Below are positions 59,962 to 64,000 of a stretch of 64,000 nucleotides of DNA, in pieces. Source of the stretch: Melioribacteraceae bacterium (GTDB lineage Bacteria > Bacteroidota > Ignavibacteria > Ignavibacteriales > Melioribacteraceae); NCBI GenBank assembly GCA_022181065.1, contig BQMY01000074.1:1-64000 (forward strand). The letters are read 5' to 3'. The notes under the pieces are model-generated. The model saw only the letters and a program-made list of their open reading frames with translations. It had not been told where the DNA came from and did no database searches. How positions within the stretch are numbered: the first letter of the stretch is position 1; every line of letters begins with the position of its first letter. The position numbers were made by a program, and so were the translations under genes.

Positions 59962-61392
59962 ATGCTATTCAATTCTTTTGTATTTCTATTTTTTCTGGTT
60001 ACCATTGTTCCCCTGGTCTTTACACTCAAACCTAAATACAGACAAATCACCTTAACCCTTGCAAGTTATTTTTTCTATGGCTATTGGGACTGGAGATTTA
60101 CAAGCCTTTTGATGATAAGTACTGTTGTTGACTTCTATATCGGCAAAGCTATCTATACTGAAATCAGCCAACAGCGAAAAAAGCAACTATTGCTTATCAG
60201 TCTTTTTACAAATCTGGGAATATTGGGATTTTTTAAATACTTTAACTTTTTTGCCGAGTCATTTAACGAGACGTTAGCAATGTTCAACTATCAGCTGGAT
60301 TTTCTTCATTTGAACATCTTGCTTCCAGTTGGCATTTCTTTTTATACATTCCAAACACTATCATATACTATTGATATATATCGTGGAGAGATGAAACCGA
60401 CAGAGAGTTTCCTAAATTTCGCGTTATTTGTATCATTTTTCCCACAATTGGTTGCTGGTCCGATTGAAAGAGCAAAACATCTGCTTCCCCAATTGAATAA
60501 AATAGAAAAACCCTCTTTACTGTATATAAAAGAAGGTATTGCCCTGATTTCAGTAGGAATGTTCAAAAAAATAATTATTGGCGATACTTTAGGGCGAATT
60601 GTTGATCCGGTTTTTGCTGAGCCTGAGTACTACGGTAGTATTGAATTATTTGCGGCTTTGATACTCTTTTCTCTTCAAATCTATAATGATTTTTCAGGAT
60701 ACAGTCATATCGCCAGGGGTACAGCCCGCCTGCTGGGAATTGATTTGATGGAAAATTTCAACCAGCCCTATCTTTCAACAAATATCACCGAATTTTGGCG
60801 CAGGTGGCACATATCCCTCTCCTCCTGGTTAAGAGATTATCTTTATATCCCACTGGGGGGAAACCGCAAAGGAAATGTGAGAACTTATGTTAACCTGATG
60901 CTGACAATGCTGCTTGGTGGTCTTTGGCATGGTGCTAACTGGACTTTCGTAGTCTGGGGCGGGCTACATGGATTATATCTTGCTGTCCATAAATTAATGA
61001 TGGGTTCCAAAAAACCGAGGTACGATAATGACTTTAAAAGGGAGAAAGGAAGTGTAGTTCTTTTTTTAATTAAGCTGTTATCCACCAACCTCCTTGTTTT
61101 ATTGACCTGGTTGTTCTTCAGAGCGGATTCTTTCGATAGTGCATTTTTGTTTTTAAATCGTGTTTTTATGTTCACAGAAAGTTCATTCGCTCTACGATTT
61201 ATTACAATTACTACTACTTTTGGAATTTTATCACTTATTTTCGACTATTTAGAATATACCCGAAAAAGTCATACTTTCTGGGTAAATATCAACGCACCTG
61301 TTAGATACGCAGCTTATACTGTGATGTGGTTTTATGCTTTATTATATATGTTTCAGGCTGAACCTATGCCATTTATCTATTTCCAATTTTAA
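59962..61392 (+). CDS. MBOAT family O-acyltransferase (AlgI-like)
   Basis: The 476-residue protein has about ten to twelve membrane helices and the MBOAT pattern of AlgI/DltB: FFYGYWDWRF, ILLPVGISFYTFQTLSYTIDIYRG, FFPQLVAGPIERA, FNQPYLSTNITEFWRRWHISLSSWLRDYLYIPLGGNRKG and LLGGLWHGANWTFVVWGGLHG with the active His in the last motif. It passes acyl groups, mainly acetyl, across the inner membrane to a polysaccharide or other acceptor. It is followed nine bases later by an SGNH-like gene, the usual partner in such systems. Confidence 0.93.
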   Translation: MLFNSFVFLFFLVTIVPLVFTLKPKYRQITLTLASYFFYGYWDWRFTSLLMISTVVDFYIGKAIYTEISQQRKKQLLLISLFTNLGILGFFKYFNFFAESFNETLAMFNYQLDFLHLNILLPVGISFYTFQTLSYTIDIYRGEMKPTESFLNFALFVSFFPQLVAGPIERAKHLLPQLNKIEKPSLLYIKEGIALISVGMFKKIIIGDTLGRIVDPVFAEPEYYGSIELFAALILFSLQIYNDFSGYSHIARGTARLLGIDLMENFNQPYLSTNITEFWRRWHISLSSWLRDYLYIPLGGNRKGNVRTYVNLMLTMLLGGLWHGANWTFVVWGGLHGLYLAVHKLMMGSKKPRYDNDFKREKGSVVLFLIKLLSTNLLVLLTWLFFRADSFDSAFLFLNRVFMFTESSFALRFITITTTFGILSLIFDYLEYTRKSHTFWVNINAPVRYAAYTVMWFYALLYMFQAEPMPFIYFQF

Positions 61393-61401
61393 GGCTCAAT
61401 A

Positions 61402-62445
61402 ATGAAGAAGATACTTATATATACAACTCTTGTCATAGGCTTTTCTTTATTAATGGAAGTTTTTCTCCAATTGACGGAAGTAAGTCTGCCGAATCCAATT
61501 GGGGTTGATCAAAAAGTTGGAAAAATTTTAATACCTGACTCACGGATCAACTTGATTAAAGAGGGACTTTACCTTGGGGAAGTAAATGAATACGGATACC
61601 TGGGACCCGGCTACCCAACTGAGAGAACACCCGGTGCAATCAGAATTGCACTTATGGGAGACAGTTATGTTGAGGCTTACCAATTGTTCGAGCAATTTAA
61701 TTTCAGAACAGTACTGGAAAACACATTAAACAATTCGGAGTCTGAAAAATTTGAAGTACTAAATTTCGGACGTTCAGGAATGAACTTTGGCACAATGTAC
61801 ACATATTACGAAAATTATGTTAAGCAATTTGAACCTGATATTGTTCTTTTCGTAATCGGTGGTGACGATTTTGTAATTAAAAATCAAAATCTTTTTCCGG
61901 GGCTAAAAATTGATAATCAGAACAATCTTGTTTTCACAGACGGTTTTAAAAATAGCACACTCTATAAGTTACGACAAAAGTATAGTTACCTCTTTGGCAT
62001 ATCGACATTTGAATTATTAAAAAAATCCGCAAAACTGGTTTCGGAAGGCTATTTATTACACATCCTTTTCGATAAACTGAATCCCGAGCCACTTTTCACA
62101 GGTAAACCTAAAAAAGCTTCCGATGTTGAATATACCTCTTCTCCCCGGATTGATTCCAATTCTGTTAAGATATTGTCAAAAATATTTGAAAACTTCAATA
62201 ATGATGGCAAAACAAAATTTGCAATCGTGGCACGGGGAGAGTTGGATCAAAATTATATTTCTCTCATAAAAGAATGCGAAATTAAATATCTTCCTCTTTA
62301 TAAGTACGTCAATTCACTTAAAACTGATAATTTCGACCCGAATTACTGGAAAGGGACTAACAAACGTGGCCACTGGAACCATACAACACATCAATTTGTA
62401 GGTGAATATCTGGCAAAGTACTTGAAGAATGAATTTATCAATTAA
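61402..62445 (+). CDS. SGNH hydrolase-like protein, partner of the MBOAT
   Basis: The 347-residue protein has an N-terminal membrane helix (MKKILIYTTLVIGFSLLMEVF), then an SGNH-fold domain: block I IALMGDSYVEAYQ (Ser), block II LNFGRSGMNFG (Gly) and block III IGGDDFVIK (where the usual Asn is Asp). At the end, block V reads KRGHWNHTTHQF, with a candidate His but no Asp two residues before it, where AlgJ/AlgX-type enzymes have DxH. It probably completes acyl transfer to a glycan in the periplasm, as AlgJ and AlgX do, but the catalytic set looks partly changed. Confidence 0.8.
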   Translation: MKKILIYTTLVIGFSLLMEVFLQLTEVSLPNPIGVDQKVGKILIPDSRINLIKEGLYLGEVNEYGYLGPGYPTERTPGAIRIALMGDSYVEAYQLFEQFNFRTVLENTLNNSESEKFEVLNFGRSGMNFGTMYTYYENYVKQFEPDIVLFVIGGDDFVIKNQNLFPGLKIDNQNNLVFTDGFKNSTLYKLRQKYSYLFGISTFELLKKSAKLVSEGYLLHILFDKLNPEPLFTGKPKKASDVEYTSSPRIDSNSVKILSKIFENFNNDGKTKFAIVARGELDQNYISLIKECEIKYLPLYKYVNSLKTDNFDPNYWKGTNKRGHWNHTTHQFVGEYLAKYLKNEFIN

Positions 62446-62766
62446 TTTAAAATTCTATAATCGAATTTTAATTCCAACTATAGCCGGAATTTATTCGTAA
62501 GAAGATAATTATTTGAAGATCCAACTCCCTAATAATTATACATATTATTGTATGATTTTACATTTCAAAAATATTTTCTTATTATTGGTCAAAACAAAGA
62601 TTGAACGAACAGAATAATTAAAATAAGTTTATTGGAAATATTTTTTTTCAATATATAGATTCTTAATAACCAAACTATTTATATCTGCTACACGCTCAAT
62701 TACCCACCACATTTTTGGGCTAGCGCCGATTAAGAGTAAGAATTTTGAATTATGTAGGATTGTTTT
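62446..62766. other. AT-rich gap upstream of argR
   Basis: These 321 bases are AT-rich and contain no gene. One palindrome, GAATTTTAATTC (62463-62474), resembles an ARG-box core, but it also overlaps a longer AT-rich inverted repeat that could be a terminator-like structure of the previous gene. Confidence 0.5.
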
Positions 62767-63222
62767 ATGTCGGCTAAACTAAAAAGACAACAAATAATAA
62801 AAACTTACCTTACAACCCGTCTGATTTCCAGTCAGGAACAATTGATTCAGCTTCTTAAAGGAGAAGGGGTATATATCACCCAGGCTACTCTAAGCAGGGA
62901 TTTTGCTGACTTGGGTGTTGTGCGGACTTTTGGTGAATATGGCGTAAGGTACGAGCTTAGCGCGGAAGAGGCGGGAATTCAGATATCAAAACTGGTTGGT
63001 CTGGAGATGCTGCATGTAAACGCAAATGAATCAATGGTTGTTATCAGAACTCTTGCAGGAAGAGCGCAAGGTGTTGCCCACTATATTGACCGCTTGAATG
63101 AAAAATTTATCCTGGGCACTATCGGTGGTGACGATACAGTGCTAATCATACCTGATACTGTTGAAAATATCCCAAAGGTTTTGGCGTTTATCAAATCGAA
63201 GATGGAAAATGACGGACATTAA
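62767..63222 (+). CDS. argR: Arginine repressor ArgR
   Basis: The 151-residue protein has the ArgR winged-helix N-domain (RQQIIKTYLTTRLISSQEQLIQLLKGEG..ITQATLSRDFADLGVVR) and the C-terminal hexamerisation and arginine-binding domain (MVVIRTLAGRAQGVAHYIDR and ILGTIGGDDTVLIIPD, the signature GT(I/L)xGDDT). It represses arginine biosynthesis with L-arginine as co-repressor. It ends shortly before a clear terminator, so it is probably monocistronic; the arginine genes are outside the window. Confidence 0.95.
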   Translation: MSAKLKRQQIIKTYLTTRLISSQEQLIQLLKGEGVYITQATLSRDFADLGVVRTFGEYGVRYELSAEEAGIQISKLVGLEMLHVNANESMVVIRTLAGRAQGVAHYIDRLNEKFILGTIGGDDTVLIIPDTVENIPKVLAFIKSKMENDGH

Positions 63223-63291
63223 ATTTCTGCGGCGGAAGTTCCCCAAGCTTTCGTTTGAATTTATTCAATCGTGGAATATATAACTCCCGTG

Positions 63292-63318
63292 CAAGTCGGC
63301 AATGCCGGCTTGTTTTTT
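63292..63318 (+). terminator. Rho-independent terminator of argR
   Basis: CAAGTCGGC pairs with GCCGGCTTG (one G-U) around AAT and is followed by TTTTTT. Confidence 0.92.
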
Positions 63319-63464
63319 ATCCTTAAAGTCTAAAAAATTATACACAACTGTATTATTTTAACCTCGTAAATATTTTTTTTGCCTACTCCTCCTCTAATTC
63401 ACGCATTTCTTTTTCGGCACACTTTTTTCTACAAGTAAAGCATAATCATCAAGGGAGATAAATT

Positions 63465-64000
63465 ATGCGAAACATTTACTTTATTATTTTTATTCTGATA
63501 CTATTAACTACCATTACACAGGTCGCCGAAAATCAGGAAAAGACCATACCACAAAACTCTTTCAACTTATTTGATGGGGGGAAAGGTGGAATAATTACAA
63601 CCGACGATACAAAAGCTTCACTTGTTGACAAGTTTGGAATTGAAGCGCTGAACGATGAAAGCATCTGGATTGATGAAGGGACTATTGAGGTTAAAGTTAC
63701 AAAATTATTCAAGAATACAAATCCTGTAACCCTGTTCTGGGATAACGACATGACAGTTTCCAAAGTTGTGATCGACGAACTAAATTCGAGTTGGAAGGTC
63801 AATGGTATTGCTTGCGGGACTTCAATCAAAGAACTGGTAAACATAAATAAATCGGGATTCAAGTTTAATGGATTTGGTTGGGATAACGGAGGTGTTGTAA
63901 CAGATTGGGGTGACGGGGAACTTGGTGAACAATTGAGTAATACTCTGATCGAGCTTGGGCTTGATTGGGAAGTTTTAGAAGAAAAAAATATAAATCCCGA
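63465..64000 (+). CDS. Exported protein, unknown, 3' end outside the window
   Basis: The reading frame opens with an ATG at 63465 after AAGGGAG and runs 178 full codons to the window edge without a stop. The first 21 residues (MRNIYFIIFILILLTTITQV) are a signal peptide or anchor. The visible body contains LVDKFGIEALNDESIWIDEG, VTLFWDNDMTVSKVVID and GFKFNGFGWDNGGVVTDWGD, with many acidic and aromatic residues, suited to a beta-rich secreted domain. I do not recognise a family. Confidence 0.6.
   Translation, partial: MRNIYFIIFILILLTTITQVAENQEKTIPQNSFNLFDGGKGGIITTDDTKASLVDKFGIEALNDESIWIDEGTIEVKVTKLFKNTNPVTLFWDNDMTVSKVVIDELNSSWKVNGIACGTSIKELVNINKSGFKFNGFGWDNGGVVTDWGDGELGEQLSNTLIELGLDWEVLEEKNINP

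Noticed and set aside
62460-62477. ARG box upstream of argR
   Set aside because: GAAT-TTTA-ATTC fits the core, but only one site is visible, about 290 bases from argR and within an AT-rich inverted repeat, so chance is likely.
1-64000. CRISPR array, intact insertion sequence or rRNA operon
   Set aside because: I found no regularly spaced repeats, no transposase gene and no rRNA-like sequence in the window.

Overview
The window looks like a chromosomal segment of a Gram-negative, non-photosynthetic member of the Bacteroidota/Chlorobiota side of the tree, most likely an Ignavibacteria-type organism. Four exported proteins end in type IX secretion (T9SS) C-terminal sorting domains that carry the NYPNPFNP signature (one reads NHPNPFNP) and finish in a KMxLxK-like tail; this is typical of Ignavibacteria and relatives. 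Base composition is moderate to low GC, genes are dense, and there are no phage structural genes, no intact IS elements and no CRISPR array. The assignment is inference from protein style, not from a marker gene. About fifty protein genes, one tRNA-Arg and several clear terminators are supported.

Layout. 1-12.1 kb: a repeat-rich gap, a TspO-like protein, a beta-barrel-like protein, a tricorn-type protease, a DUF3160 protein and an FG-GAP repeat protein (the last two are T9SS cargo), a small basic membrane protein and an EamA transporter. 12.5-19.2 kb: a dipeptidyl peptidase IV, sugar genes (RfbD-like reductase, PfkB kinase, RfbC, GalE) and BshA of bacillithiol synthesis. 19.4-22.2 kb: a MarR regulator and three tightly packed pilin-like membrane proteins. 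22.4-28.6 kb: a methyltransferase, a beta-propeller protein, a T9SS-type amidase, tRNA-Arg(CCT) and a flavin amine oxidase that carries both a Tat-like leader and a T9SS tail. 29.5-34.6 kb: two SDR enzymes, FolE, a PTPS-family enzyme and Bcp in one operon (possible tetrahydrobiopterin route), then a peroxiredoxin-dodecin pair divergent from a PerR-like regulator with PerR-box-like sequences between them. 34.6-38.0 kb: RlpA, PEP carboxykinase and an aminotransferase. 38.1-42.2 kb: a large orphan PAS-rich histidine kinase.

42.3-52.4 kb is the most unusual part: a minus-strand run of eleven genes. In transcription order it holds a GT-B-like protein, an SpsF-type nucleotidyltransferase, split transketolase N and C halves, a class III aminotransferase, an SDR, a KdsC-type phosphatase, a NeuB-family synthase that stops at the boundary of its usual SAF domain, a fatty acid hydroxylase/sterol desaturase, an SMR exporter and an acyltransferase-GNAT fusion like ornithine/glycine-lipid synthases. 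I infer that the first eight make and transfer an undescribed CMP-activated 2-keto-3-deoxy (nonulosonate- or Kdo-like) amino sugar.

53.6-58.7 kb is a probable nitric-oxide/nitrosative-stress cluster: an Rrf2 regulator, hemerythrin-like protein, ferredoxin, hybrid cluster protein and a NapH-like membrane ferredoxin. Three of its promoter regions share the palindrome ATCAG-N10-CTGAT (one copy with one mismatch), which suggests one common regulator. 58.9-64.0 kb: an HTH/coiled-coil protein, a tiny membrane protein, an MBOAT O-acyltransferase with an SGNH-like partner, ArgR and the start of an exported protein cut by the window edge. The larger gaps hold recurring short palindromic repeats that I describe individually.
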